Source: CAVSKL01 sp963728475 [NCBI: Candidatus Eiseniibacteriota bacterium]
GTDB lineage: Bacteria; Eisenbacteria; RBG-16-71-46; JABDJR01
Assembly: GCA_963728475.1 (NCBI GenBank)
Contig: CAVSKL010000003.1
Location: 620,001-684,000, forward strand
Direction: 5' to 3'
DNA: 64,000 bases
The notes under the pieces are model-generated. The model saw nothing but the letters and a program-made list of their open reading frames with translations, made no database searches and was not told the DNA's origin. A program made the position numbers and the translations under genes. Positions 33,797 to 42,466 of this stretch are shown here, piece after piece. Positions within the stretch are counted from its first letter, which is position 1; each line of letters starts with the position of its first letter.

Positions 33797-34900
33797 ATGG
33801 CCGTGAACCCCTCCGAACGCCTGGGCCGGCTGGCCCTGGACCTGGTCCGCATCGCGAGCCCCAGCGGCGAGGAGCGCGAGATCGCGCTCTTCGTCGAGCG
33901 CTTTCTGGGTGGGCGCGCGGCGGCCGGGTTCGTCCGCCGCCACGGGAACGCGGTGGTGGCGGGCCTGGGGTTCGACCCCGAGGCCTCGGAGGGAGCCCCG
34001 CGGGAGCCCGAGATCATCCTGGCCGGCCACCTCGACACCGTCCCTCTGAACGGCCACCCCGAGCCGGAGCTGGCCGACGGGATGCTCGCGGGGCTGGGCT
34101 CCACCGACATGAAGGGGGCGCTGGCGGTGATGCTGGCGGTGGCCGAGGACCTGGCCGCGGCGCCGGGGAAGCACGTCCCGGTGGGCTTCGTGTTCTACGA
34201 CTGCGAGGAAGTGGCCTACGAGCGTAACGGGCTCCGGAAGGTGTTCGCGGTGGAGCCGTGGACGGCCCGGGCCGGGTTCGCGCTCCTCATGGAGCCGACC
34301 GGGAACGTGGTCGAGCTGGGCTGCCTGGGAACCCTTCACGCCCGGGTCACCTTCCACGGCACCGCCGCCCACAGCGCGCGGCCCTGGACCGGGGAGAACG
34401 CCATCCACAAGGCGGGGCCCTTCCTGGCCCGGCTCGGGGGAGCGACCCCCCGCGAGGTCACCGACGGGCCCGCCACCTTCCGCGAGGTGGTGACCGCCAC
34501 CCTGGCCGAGGGGGGGAGCGCCCGGAACGTGGTGCCGGACCGCTTCACCTTGAACGTGAACCTGCGCTTCGCCCCCGACCGCTCGCCGGAAGAGGCCGAA
34601 GCTTACGTCCGCTCGATCCTACCCAACGGGGTCTCGGTGGAGATCGCCGACCTGGCCCCCGCCGCCCCCGCCCGCACCGAGAGTCCGTGGGTGCGGCGGC
34701 TGGTGAAGGAGGAGCGCCTGCCCGCCCGGGCCAAGCAGGCCTGGACCGACGTGGCCCAGTTCGCGCTCCGGGGGGTGCCTGCGGCCAACCTGGGGCCGGG
34801 AGTGCCGGAGCTGGCCCACAAGCGCGACGAATCGGTGCCGGTCGAGAACCTGGTGCGCGCCCACGAGATCCTCGGCCGGCTGCTGCGGAGAACGGCGTGA
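33797..34900 (+). CDS. dapE: Succinyl-diaminopimelate desuccinylase (M20 peptidase family)
   Basis: 367 residues. Metal ligands are visible in 'AGHLDTVPLNG', 'GSTDMKGALAVM', 'DCEEVAYERNGL' and 'LMEPTGN', and the C-terminal His in 'PELAHKRDESV'. M20 enzymes are broad, but the dapC and dapD genes that follow make the desuccinylase role, removing succinate from N-succinyl-LL-diaminopimelate, the best reading. Its GTGA overlap with dapC implies co-translation. Confidence 0.88.
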   Translation: MAVNPSERLGRLALDLVRIASPSGEEREIALFVERFLGGRAAAGFVRRHGNAVVAGLGFDPEASEGAPREPEIILAGHLDTVPLNGHPEPELADGMLAGLGSTDMKGALAVMLAVAEDLAAAPGKHVPVGFVFYDCEEVAYERNGLRKVFAVEPWTARAGFALLMEPTGNVVELGCLGTLHARVTFHGTAAHSARPWTGENAIHKAGPFLARLGGATPREVTDGPATFREVVTATLAEGGSARNVVPDRFTLNVNLRFAPDRSPEEAEAYVRSILPNGVSVEIADLAPAAPARTESPWVRRLVKEERLPARAKQAWTDVAQFALRGVPAANLGPGVPELAHKRDESVPVENLVRAHEILGRLLRRTA

Positions 34901-36057
34901 CCGGGCCGTCGCTCCCGCTCAGCCCGTACCTTCGCGGGCTTCCCCCCTATCCCTTCGCGCGGCTCGACGAATTGCGCGCCGGGGTGGAGGCGCGCGGGGT
35001 GCGGGTGGTGGACCTGGGGATGGGCGATCCCCGCGAACCGACCCCGGAGTTCGTGAAGCGGGCGCTGGCCGACGCGATCCCGGTCCGCTCCACCTACCCG
35101 CGGGCGGTGGGGATCGCCGCGCTCCGCGAGGCGGCCTCGGGCTGGATGCGCCGGCGGTTCGGGGTGGCGGTGGACCCCGCCACCGAGGTGCTCCCGGTGA
35201 ACGGGAGCAAGGAGGCCATCTTCACCCTGCCGCTGGCAGTGGTGGATCCGGTCCAGCGGCCGCTGGTGCTCACCCCCGACCCGGCCTATCCGGTCTACGA
35301 CCTGGGCACCCGGGCCGCCGGGGGAGTGACCCGTCCGATGCCGCTCCTCGAGAAGAACGGGTTTCTTCCGGATCTCGCCGCGATCCCGGAGTCGGACTGG
35401 CGGCGGGCGTCGATCCTCTGGATCAACTACCCCAACAATCCCACCGGAGCGGTCGCTCCGCGCGAGTTCTTCCGGGACGCCGCGCGCCGGGCGCGCGAGC
35501 ACGGCGTGCTGCTGGTGAGCGACGAGGCCTACGCCGAGATCTACTACCGCGATCCACCCGGTTCGGCGCTGGAAGAGGGGACGGGGAACCTGCTCGCGAT
35601 CCACACCCTTTCCAAGCGCTCGGGCATGGCCGGGTTCCGGAGCGGGTTCATGGCCGGGGACTCGCGGCTCATCGCCGCGCTCAAGCGCTTCCGCCCCGGG
35701 TTGGGGGTGGCGACCCCGGAGTTCATCCAGTCCGCGGCCCGCGCGGCCTGGGACGACGATGCCCACGTGGCCGCGATCCGCGAGCGGTTCCGGGCGCGGA
35801 TGGAGGCGGCGGTGGCGGGCCTCCGCCGGCTCGGCTTCGCGGTGGAACCGCCCCCGGCCGCGTTCTATCTCTGGTTCCGGGTCCCGTCCGGATTCACCTC
35901 GGAGTCGTTCGCGGCGCGGGCGATGGAGGCCGGGGTGGTGATGCTCCCGGGAAACGCGCTCGGCCCCTCCGGCGAGGGGTACGTGCGGCTCTCGCTCACC
36001 GTGGAGCTCGAGGAGATCGAAGAGGCCCTGGCCCGGCTGGGGCGGATCTCCGTATAG
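34897..36057 (+). CDS. dapC: Class I/II aminotransferase, probable succinyldiaminopimelate transaminase
   Basis: 386 residues from the GTG overlapping dapE. PLP-fold landmarks are 'GDPREPTPEFV', 'WINYPNNPTGAVAPREFF', 'LVSDEAYAEIYY', the PLP lysine in 'IHTLSKRSGMAGFRSG', and the C-terminal Arg in 'YVRLSLTV'. Position between dapE and dapD supports transamination of N-succinyl-2-amino-6-oxopimelate using glutamate. Other aminotransferase activities cannot be excluded from sequence. Confidence 0.85.
   Translation: MTGPSLPLSPYLRGLPPYPFARLDELRAGVEARGVRVVDLGMGDPREPTPEFVKRALADAIPVRSTYPRAVGIAALREAASGWMRRRFGVAVDPATEVLPVNGSKEAIFTLPLAVVDPVQRPLVLTPDPAYPVYDLGTRAAGGVTRPMPLLEKNGFLPDLAAIPESDWRRASILWINYPNNPTGAVAPREFFRDAARRAREHGVLLVSDEAYAEIYYRDPPGSALEEGTGNLLAIHTLSKRSGMAGFRSGFMAGDSRLIAALKRFRPGLGVATPEFIQSAARAAWDDDAHVAAIRERFRARMEAAVAGLRRLGFAVEPPPAAFYLWFRVPSGFTSESFAARAMEAGVVMLPGNALGPSGEGYVRLSLTVELEEIEEALARLGRISV
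36052..36057 (+). promoter_or_regulatory. TATAGT -10-like box before dapD
   Basis: TATAGT overlaps the end of dapC, 87 bases before the dapD ATG. It may give dapD an extra promoter. Confidence 0.35.
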
Positions 36058-36144
36058 TGGCCGCTCGCCGGCGCGCGGGCGGGACCGCGCCCTGGCCGCG
36101 GCCGCCGCTCCCGATCCCGGATTGAGCTCGAACGGAGGCATCCC

Positions 36145-36975
36145 ATGAATCCCACCGACTGGACCGAGGCCTCGGACGTCATCCACCGCGCGTGGGAGGA
36201 TCCGGCGCGGCGCTCCGACCCCGAAACCGTGCTCGCGGTGGATCGCGCGGTGGAGGGGCTCGACCGGGGCGAGATCCGGGTGGCGGAAAAGCGCGACGGC
36301 GAGTGGGTGGTGAACGGATGGGTGAAGGAGGCGGTGCTCCTCTACTTCGTGCATCGCAAGGTGGTGACGATCGAGCACGATCCGTTCGAGTACCGGGACA
36401 AGCTTCCGCTGAAGCACGGGTTCGAGGCGGCGGGGGTGCGGGTGGTGCCGCCGGCCACCGTGCGCTACGGCGCGTTCGTGGAGCGGGACGCGGTGCTGAT
36501 GCCGTCCTACGTGAACATCGGGGCCTACGTCGGAGCCGGGACCATGGTGGACACCTGGGCCACCGTCGGCTCCTGCGCGCAGGTCGGCCGCGGCGTGCAC
36601 CTTTCCGGGGGCGTGGGGCTCGGCGGGGTGCTGGAGCCGGTGCAGGCGGCGCCGGTGGTGATCGAGGACGGCGCGTTCATCGGGTCGCGGTGCATCGTGG
36701 TGGAGGGGGTGCGGGTGGAGGAGGAGGCGGTGCTGGGCGCGGGGGTGGTGCTCACCGCGTCCACCGCGGTGGTGGACGTGACCGGGCCCCAGCCGGTGGA
36801 GTACCGCGGGCGCGTCCCCGCGCGCTCGGTGGTCATCCCGGGCACGCGGCCCAAGACCTTCCCCGCCGGGACCTGGTCCATCCCCTGCGCGCTCATCATC
36901 GGCCGCCGGAAGGCCGCCACCGACCGCAAGACGTCCCTGAACGAGGTCTTGCGCGACTACGGCATTCCCACCTGA
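36145..36975 (+). CDS. dapD: Tetrahydrodipicolinate N-succinyltransferase
   Basis: 276 residues, matching the family. A helical N-terminus ('VVNGWVKEAVLLYF') precedes a left-handed beta-helix of hexapeptide repeats ('AYVGAGTMVDTWATVGS', 'GVHLSGGVGLGGVLEP', 'VVIEDGAFIGSR'), then 'GTWSIPCALIIGRRK'. It succinylates tetrahydrodipicolinate in lysine and peptidoglycan precursor synthesis. CGGAGG is the ribosome site. The stop overlaps the next gene's ATG (TGATG). Confidence 0.95.
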   Translation: MNPTDWTEASDVIHRAWEDPARRSDPETVLAVDRAVEGLDRGEIRVAEKRDGEWVVNGWVKEAVLLYFVHRKVVTIEHDPFEYRDKLPLKHGFEAAGVRVVPPATVRYGAFVERDAVLMPSYVNIGAYVGAGTMVDTWATVGSCAQVGRGVHLSGGVGLGGVLEPVQAAPVVIEDGAFIGSRCIVVEGVRVEEEAVLGAGVVLTASTAVVDVTGPQPVEYRGRVPARSVVIPGTRPKTFPAGTWSIPCALIIGRRKAATDRKTSLNEVLRDYGIPT

Positions 36976-37943
36976 TGGCCCACGAAATCCTCCTGGTCGC
37001 GGTGGGGCTGGCGCTTCTGGCCGGGGGCGGCGAGGTCCTGGTTCGCGGCGCGGTGGGGCTGGCCTTGCGCCTGCGGGTGACCCCCGCGGTGATCGGCCTC
37101 ACCGTGGTCTCGGCCGGGACCTCCATGCCCGAGCTGGTGGTGAGCACGGTGGCCTCGGTCCGCGGCCGCGCCGACGTCGCGGTGGGAAACGTGATCGGCT
37201 CCAACATCTTCAACGTCGGCCTGGTGCTGGGGGTATGCGCGCTCTTGGTGTCGCTCCCGGTGGCGTGGAACACCATCCGGATCGAGTGGCCGTTCCTGGT
37301 GGCGGCGAGCCTGGCCGCGATCGCGTTCATGGCCGGCGGCCTGATCTCCCGGGCGGAGGGCGCGGTCCTGGTGTTCGCGCTGGCCGGATTCACCTGGTTC
37401 ATGGTGCGCCTGGCCCGCCGCGACGTGGAGCGCGCCGAGGCCCGGGCGGACGCCCTCGGCCGCGGGGCGGCGCGGGCCCCCCACCCCGGGATCTGGAGCC
37501 GGAGCGCCCTGGTCCTGGCCGGGCTGGCGGCCTTGTTCTTCGGAGGCGAACTCATCGTGGACGGGGCCACCGGGCTCGCCCTGGGGCTCGGGATCTCGGA
37601 CCGGGTGGTGGGCCTCACCGTGGTGGCGATGGGAACCAGCCTGCCGGAGCTGGCGAGTTCGTTGATCGCGGCCCTGCGCGGCCAGACCGAGGTCGCGGTG
37701 GGGAACGTGATCGGCTCCTGCGTGTTCAACCTGCTCGGGATCTTCGGGGTGGCCGCGCTCGCGCACCCCTTGCCCGTGGACCCGCGGTTCCTGGCCGGCG
37801 ACGTCTGGTGGATGCTGGCCTTCGCGGTGGTGGTGGGGCCGCTCGTCTTTCGCGACCGGCGGGTGGGGCGGTGGGACGGGGTGGTGCTCCTGGCGCTCTT
37901 CGCCGGCTACATGGTGACGGTCTTCCGCGGGGCCGGGGGGTAG
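36975..37943 (+). CDS. Calcium/cation:sodium or proton antiporter (CaCA family)
   Basis: 322 residues, about ten membrane helices with two alpha repeats: 'VVSAGTSMPELVVSTVASV' followed by 'VAVGNVIGSNIFNVGL', and 'VVAMGTSLPELASSLIAAL' followed by 'VAVGNVIGSCVFNLLG'. The acidic residues in the two PELV/PELA motifs bind the ion. The family includes YrbG-type exchangers. It is translationally coupled to dapD, though no functional link is evident. Confidence 0.92.
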   Translation: MAHEILLVAVGLALLAGGGEVLVRGAVGLALRLRVTPAVIGLTVVSAGTSMPELVVSTVASVRGRADVAVGNVIGSNIFNVGLVLGVCALLVSLPVAWNTIRIEWPFLVAASLAAIAFMAGGLISRAEGAVLVFALAGFTWFMVRLARRDVERAEARADALGRGAARAPHPGIWSRSALVLAGLAALFFGGELIVDGATGLALGLGISDRVVGLTVVAMGTSLPELASSLIAALRGQTEVAVGNVIGSCVFNLLGIFGVAALAHPLPVDPRFLAGDVWWMLAFAVVVGPLVFRDRRVGRWDGVVLLALFAGYMVTVFRGAGG

Positions 37944-37974
37944 ACGCGCCCGCGGAGCCTGCCGGGAGGACGCG

Positions 37975-38745
37975 ATGGCTCGATCCAGGCCCATCCTGAT
38001 CCCCACCCGCCACGGCGGGGTGAGCGCGACGTGGGATCTCCCGGCGGGCGCCGCCGGATCCTCCGGGGCCGCCGTGAAACGGGCGCCGGCACCCGGGGCC
38101 GCCGTGAGAGCGGCGCTGGCTCTGGCTCATGGGGCCGGGGTCGCCCGCGACCATCCTGCCCTGGACCGCCTGGCGCGGGCGTTGGCGGAGGACGGTTTTG
38201 CGGTCCTCCGGTTCAACTTCCCCTACACCGAGGCCGGCCGGAAAGCCCCCGACCGGGAGCCGGTCCTCACCGCGGTGTGGGCGGACGTGTGGGCCTGGTC
38301 CGGATCCGCCGCCGCGCGCGTGGGCGGCCCGGGCCTGCCGCGGTTCGCGGGCGGCCGCTCCATGGGGGGCCGGATGGCCTCGGTCCTGGCCGCGCGGCCG
38401 CCGGAGGAGCGAGAGGGGTTCGACCCCGCGGGATTGATCTTCTTCGCGTACCCTCTCCACCCCGCCGGACGCGAGGACGCGCTCCGGGTGGAGCATCTGG
38501 CCAGGATCGAATCGCCGATGTTGTTCCTCTCCGGAGACCGCGATCCCCTGGCTCGGATAGACCTGCTTCGTCGAGAGGTGCGGCGGCTGGGCCGGCGCGC
38601 CCGGTTGCACGTGCTGCGGGGCGCCGACCACGGGTACGAGGTGCTCAAGCGGAGCGGCCGGGACGCCGGCGCGGTCGCCGCCGAGGCCTCCGCCGCCGCC
38701 GCCCGGTGGCGCGACGACGATCTGGCGCGGGGCGGGCGGAGTTGA
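37975..38745 (+). CDS. Alpha/beta hydrolase of the KANL3/Tex30-like group
   Basis: 256 residues. 'ALALAHGAGVARDHPALDRL' is the oxyanion-region strand, 'FAGGRSMGGRMASVLA' the nucleophile elbow, 'LFLSGDRDPLA' the acid and 'LRGADHGYEV' the His. The catalytic set is therefore complete. There is no signal peptide. The region around residues 25-45 is a Gly/Ala-rich insert partly repeating 'GAAVK/GAAVR'. Substrate unknown. Confidence 0.82.
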   Translation: MARSRPILIPTRHGGVSATWDLPAGAAGSSGAAVKRAPAPGAAVRAALALAHGAGVARDHPALDRLARALAEDGFAVLRFNFPYTEAGRKAPDREPVLTAVWADVWAWSGSAAARVGGPGLPRFAGGRSMGGRMASVLAARPPEEREGFDPAGLIFFAYPLHPAGREDALRVEHLARIESPMLFLSGDRDPLARIDLLRREVRRLGRRARLHVLRGADHGYEVLKRSGRDAGAVAAEASAAAARWRDDDLARGGRS

Positions 38746-38799
38746 GATGATCCGGGAGCGGTTGGGCGCTTCGGCCCGTCGCGGAGGGAGCGTTCAGTG

Positions 38800-39387
38800 A
38801 TGGCCAAGGCGATCGGGATGCGCGAGCTTCGGCCCGGGGAGCCGGGCTATCCCGAGCGCGCGCTCGAGATCCCCGGGCGTCCACGGGTGTTGCGCGTGGC
38901 GGGGGACCGGCGGCTTCTGGCCGCGGGTCCCGCGCTGGCCGTGGTCGGCACCCGCGCCCCCACCGAGGTGATCGAACGCGACACCCGGCGGGTGGTGGAG
39001 GTGGCCGCGGAGTTCGCCATGGTAATCCTGAGCGGGATCTCGCCGGGAGTGGACGCCGCCGCCCACGAGGCGGCGCTGGCGGTGGGGCTCAAGACCCTGG
39101 CCGTGCCCGGGTGCGGACTGGGGACGCTCCTTGCCTCGGACCGGGGGGATCTGGCCCGACGGATCGTGGACGCGGGGGGGCTGCTGGTGAGCCCGTTTCC
39201 TTCCGACGCCCCCGAAACCATGGATCGCCGCTGGTGGCGGAATCGGCTGATCGCAGCGCTCTGCCACGGCCTGGTGGTGGTGGCGAGCGAACCCGAGGGG
39301 GGCGCGTGGGAGGCGCACCGCTGGGCAGGCCGCCTGGAGCGCCGGCTCATCGAGCCCGGGATCGGATCCGGGGCGGGCGCCGAGTAG
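38800..39387 (+). CDS. Short DprA/Smf-like Rossmann protein
   Basis: 195 residues from ATG 38800 (GTG 38797 is equally possible; GGAGGGAG precedes both). 'LAVVGTRAPTEVIERDT' and 'ILSGISPGVDAAAHEAAL' match the DNA-binding Rossmann core of DprA, and 'WWRNRLIAALCHGLVVVA' its conserved RNR-IA segment. Standard DprA is about 360 residues and has extra N- and C-terminal domains; both are absent here. It may be a minimal single-strand-DNA/RecA-loading protein or a SLOG-type relative. Confidence 0.75.
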   Translation: MAKAIGMRELRPGEPGYPERALEIPGRPRVLRVAGDRRLLAAGPALAVVGTRAPTEVIERDTRRVVEVAAEFAMVILSGISPGVDAAAHEAALAVGLKTLAVPGCGLGTLLASDRGDLARRIVDAGGLLVSPFPSDAPETMDRRWWRNRLIAALCHGLVVVASEPEGGAWEAHRWAGRLERRLIEPGIGSGAGAE

Positions 39388-39566
39388 GGGGGCTCCGGCC
39401 GCGGTGGCGGGGGCCGGAGGGGGAACGCGGGTTGGTGGGCCCGGGCGGGCTGGCGGGCGCGGGCGCGGGTCGGCGGGCGCAGGTTAGTGCGGGCGCGGGT
39501 CGGCGGGCGCACCCGGCGGGTCCGGGGGCGCGGGCCTTGACGGCGGTCCGGCTCGGAGTCCTCGGT
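39388..39566. repeat. Intergenic GC-rich direct repeats
   Basis: GCGGGCGCGGGTCGGCGGGC occurs around 39459 and 39487, amid (C/G)-only DNA with GGGC-rich words. No gene is seen. Confidence 0.5.
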
Positions 39567-39869
39567 TCACTCCTCGACGGTGTAGATCTCCCGGTGGCTT
39601 CCGCGGGCGAGAGGGATGAACCGCGGATACCAGGCCCGCCACGCGGAGTCGGCCATGAGTTCCCGCGTGTCCTTCTCGAACGCGGCCAGGGACTCGTGGG
39701 TGGTCTCCACCACGAGGGTGTATGCGGGACCGGTGACGTCGGTGAGAAGCCGCATCTCCCAGCGGCCGCTCGTCGCCTTGCGCGCCTCCGCGGCGCCGGT
39801 CTTCCAGAGAGCCACCGCTTCCTTGGCTTTGCCGAACTCCAGTTGGAACACATTGCGGACGACGATCAT
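39567..39869 (-). CDS. Small NIPSNAP/ABM-like dimeric alpha-beta barrel protein
   Basis: 100 residues. 'MIVVRNVFQLEFGKAKEA' as first strand and helix, 'WEMRLLTDVTGPAYTLVVET' as central strands, and 'SLAAFEKDTRELMAD' as the second helix give the ferredoxin-like plait seen in NIPSNAP and ABM-type proteins. No catalytic residue can be named. CGAGGAGG precedes the ATG. It stands alone facing repeat-rich DNA. Confidence 0.65.
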   Translation of the reverse strand: MIVVRNVFQLEFGKAKEAVALWKTGAAEARKATSGRWEMRLLTDVTGPAYTLVVETTHESLAAFEKDTRELMADSAWRAWYPRFIPLARGSHREIYTVEE

Positions 39870-40177
39870 GAGGGCCTCCTCGGGATGGGGGGGTGGACAA
39901 CGGGGGACGGGGACTCTCGAAGGGTACGGCCAACCCCTCCGAAGCTACACCCGCACGATCATGCGGGGCCGGGAATTGGCCGGCGGGGCCGCCCGACGGG
40001 AACTTTGCGCGATACAGACACCACGAACCGGGCGAGCCCGACTCGCCCCGGGAGCATGCTACGGGGGCAGTGCGAACCGGCGAGCTCCAGCCCGTCGCGC
40101 TCCACGCGCATCTAATGGAAGCTGCGCGGACCGGGCGGAACCGGGAGGCCGGTGCCTCCGGTGACCGCGAACGAATC

Positions 40178-40191
40178 GGGACCCGGGTCCC
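40178..40191. repeat. Palindrome core GGGACCCGGGTCCC, copy 1
   Basis: Perfect 14-base palindrome followed by TA. Longer or shorter copies recur at 41766, 53653 and 53774. Confidence 0.8.
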
Positions 40192-40207
40192 TATCTGAAC
40201 CGGCGCC

Positions 40208-40418
40208 GGAGCCGCGGTGTCCTGCTGCGCCGGGGGCGGACGGCTCAGGCGCGCCGGCGCCGGAGCCACAGTGTCCTGCTGCGCCGGATCCGGAGCCGCG
40301 GTGTCCCGCCGCGCCGGGGGCGGACGGCTCAGGCGCGCCGGCGCCGGAGCCACAGTGTCCTGCTGCGCCGGATCCGGAGCCGCGGTGTCCCGCCGCGCCG
40401 GGGGCGGACGGCTCAGGC
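40208..40418. repeat. 84-bp composite tandem repeat, about 2.5 copies
   Basis: GGAGCCGCGGTGTCC begins at 40208, 40292 and 40376, an exact 84-base period. Each unit is made of a 54-base part (with GGGGGCGGACGGCTCAGGCG) and a 30-base part (GGAGCCACAGTGTCCTGCTG). 84 is divisible by three, so frames stay open through it. Confidence 0.85.
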
Positions 40419-40669
40419 CGGACCGGCAACCGGGGCCCGACCGGAACTTCGCGTGCGGAATCGCCACGAACCGGGTGAGGTCCCCCCCTGGCGATGCGCC
40501 GGGGCGCGTGTCGCGGCAACTGCACGAACCGGACGTGCCCCGGCAGAAGGGGCGGTGCGTGCGACGCGAACTGCGCGAACCGAAGGCCGGCTTGATGCTG
40601 CCGGTCCACTCGCGAAGCGCGCGCAAACGATAACGTGCCGATATTTTCGAGAATTCCGTAGCTTTCCTG

Positions 40670-40698
40670 TTGACCCACTCCTCGCCATGGCGTACTAT
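40670..40698 (+). promoter_or_regulatory. Promoter for the DUF222-HNH gene
   Basis: TTGACC (40670-40675), 17-base spacer, TACTAT (40693-40698), inside the most A/T-rich stretch of the region. Transcription would start near 40705, 100 bases before the gene. Confidence 0.65.
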
Positions 40699-40804
40699 GC
40701 ATCTGTTGCCCACCCACCGGCTTCCCTGAAACACCGTGAACCGTCGCGCCCGCGCGCGGTGGCACGTGTGCGGGTCCCCGCCTGACCCGGATTGGAGAAG
40801 CCAC

Positions 40805-42466
40805 ATGCCTGCATTCGAGCCCGGACTTTCCGCGGCGGAGGCCGACGCCGCCCTGAGGGAGTCCATTCGCGAATTCCGCAGAGTCGAAGGCCACCTCGTT
40901 CTCTGGTTCGACGACATGTTTCGCCGCCGCGCCTTCCAGGACCTCGGATTCGGTTCCATCTACGCCTACGCCGCCGGCCGGCTCGGCTTTTCACGGGCGA
41001 AGACCGGCCAGCTCGTTCGATTGAGCCGGGTCCTCGACGGCCTGCCGGCGTTGCGCGGGGCGCTGGCCCAGGGCGACCTCACCTGGACGAAGGCCAGGGT
41101 GATCGCTCGAGTCGCGCTGCCTTCCACCGAGGCGGCGTGGATCCGGATAGCGAAGACCGCCGGCCGGAGGGAACTGGAGCTCCGCGCGCGGGCGGCGCGG
41201 ACCGGGGCCCGCCGCGCACGGTCGTCCCAGACCGGGCTGACGCTGGCGGGCCACCCGGCGCCCACGACCGATTTCCCGGGGGTTCGCGCCCACGGAGCGG
41301 GATCGGGATCGCCGCCCCCCCTCCGCGGCGACTCGTCGGTTGGGGAGGGCGAGGTCCCGGTGCATGCGCGCCGGGAGGCTGGGTCCGGTACGGCTCGTTG
41401 TGCGGGCGCGTCCGCCCCGGGCCGGGGCTCGGGAACGTCTCGCGAAGGCCGAGATCCGGGCGCGGCCGATCCCTCCGCCGCGCCGGACGTCTCCGGCGAC
41501 ATCACGACCGACCTGAGCCCGCTCGACGTGGAGGTTCCGGTCCAGGTGAGCCTCCGCTTCACTCCGGAGCAGTACGCCCGCTTCGAGGCCCTCCTGGAAG
41601 CCGCCCGGAAGCGGGGTATCCACGGCTCCCGCGAGGAACTGGTGCTGGGTGGGATGGAGGCGGCGATTTCAATGTCGAGGGAAATGGAAACCTCAGCCGG
41701 TCACCTTGCCGGTGGCGCGGGTGGAAACGCCTCTACGCAGGCGGGCCCCGAGCGGGGATCGGGGATAGGGACCCGGGTCCCTACCGGCGGCGGGCCGGTC
41801 GAGCGGGCTGGGACCGGAGCCCCATGGGCAGGGGAGTCGGCTCCCGGCCCGGCGGGGAAGTCCGGGCGGAACCGGCGGGCCACGGTCGGCGGGCCGTCGG
41901 GAACAATGCCGCCGGCCTTGCCGGCGGCCGAGGCTCCGCCCGTTGATCGGAGAGCGCTTGCGCCCTTCTACCAGGTGGTGGTCAGTCAATGCGACACCTG
42001 CGGCCGGGGCCGTGTAGTCACGGGTCGCGGTGATCGCGCGCTGAGTACCGCGACTCTCAAGGCGGTGCTTTGCGACGCCCGGGTCCACCGGAAGGGGGAG
42101 CGCAACCGGGCCACGATTCCGCCCTCGGTGCGGTCGGCGGTGCTGGAGCGGGACGGATTCCGGTGCCGCCTCCCGGGCTGCCGCCGAACCCGCTTCCTTC
42201 AGATCCATCACGTTGTCCCCCGCGAGGCTGGAGGCGACAACCGGGTCGAAAACCTCGTCGCCCTCTGTTCAGGCTGCCACCACGCGCTTCATCGCGGGGG
42301 GGATCTGAGGCTCGCGTCGCTTCTCAAGGCGCGCGGAGGGCGCGGTGGGCGCGGGGGCGAACGCAGGCGTGGCGGTGGAGTCGGGGACGAAGGGAATGGG
42401 CAAGGCAGCGCGCCGTCCGCCGGAGGTCCCGCCCACAAGCAGGAGGAAGCCGCTACGGCGGGTTGA
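40805..42466 (+). CDS. DUF222-like N-terminus with C-terminal HNH endonuclease domain
   Basis: 553 residues from ATG 40805, with GGAGAAG upstream. The N-terminal ~130 residues ('AYAAGRLGFSRAKTGQLV', 'GDLTWTKARVIARV') match the helical DUF222 type. Two long Gly/Pro/Ser/Arg-rich linkers (about 140-235 and 295-390) flank a conserved strip ('VEVPVQVSLRFTPEQYARF'). The C-terminus carries the HNH nuclease: 'CRLPGCRR', 'QIHHVVPREAGGDNRVEN' and 'CSGCHHALH'. The second linker contains the palindrome at 41766. This class is multi-copy in some actinobacteria and possibly mobile. Cellular role unknown. Confidence 0.85.
   Translation: MPAFEPGLSAAEADAALRESIREFRRVEGHLVLWFDDMFRRRAFQDLGFGSIYAYAAGRLGFSRAKTGQLVRLSRVLDGLPALRGALAQGDLTWTKARVIARVALPSTEAAWIRIAKTAGRRELELRARAARTGARRARSSQTGLTLAGHPAPTTDFPGVRAHGAGSGSPPPLRGDSSVGEGEVPVHARREAGSGTARCAGASAPGRGSGTSREGRDPGAADPSAAPDVSGDITTDLSPLDVEVPVQVSLRFTPEQYARFEALLEAARKRGIHGSREELVLGGMEAAISMSREMETSAGHLAGGAGGNASTQAGPERGSGIGTRVPTGGGPVERAGTGAPWAGESAPGPAGKSGRNRRATVGGPSGTMPPALPAAEAPPVDRRALAPFYQVVVSQCDTCGRGRVVTGRGDRALSTATLKAVLCDARVHRKGERNRATIPPSVRSAVLERDGFRCRLPGCRRTRFLQIHHVVPREAGGDNRVENLVALCSGCHHALHRGGDLRLASLLKARGGRGGRGGERRRGGGVGDEGNGQGSAPSAGGPAHKQEEAATAG
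41766..41783. repeat. Palindrome TAGGGACCCGGGTCCCTA, copy 2 (inside the HNH gene)
   Basis: Perfect 18-base palindrome lying in the low-complexity linker, where it encodes part of 'GIGTRVPT'. Confidence 0.85.

Larger units (their letters stand above)
39870..40804. other. 935-base gene-free, repeat-rich region upstream of the HNH gene
   Basis: Contains five copies of the octamer RCGAACCG (starting at 40023, 40072, 40466, 40524, 40575) in partly similar contexts, an 84-bp composite tandem repeat (40208-40418), the palindrome core GGGACCCGGGTCCC (40178-40191), and an A/T-richer promoter near 40670. Open frames here follow the repeats and look non-coding. Confidence 0.65.

Noticed and set aside
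39893-40198. 101-codon open frame upstream of the HNH gene
   Set aside because: It follows repeat and palindrome DNA, lacks a ribosome site and has no recognisable protein features.
40208-40418. Repeat array that could suggest CRISPR
   Set aside because: Repeats are contiguous and composite with no unique spacers, and there are no cas genes.
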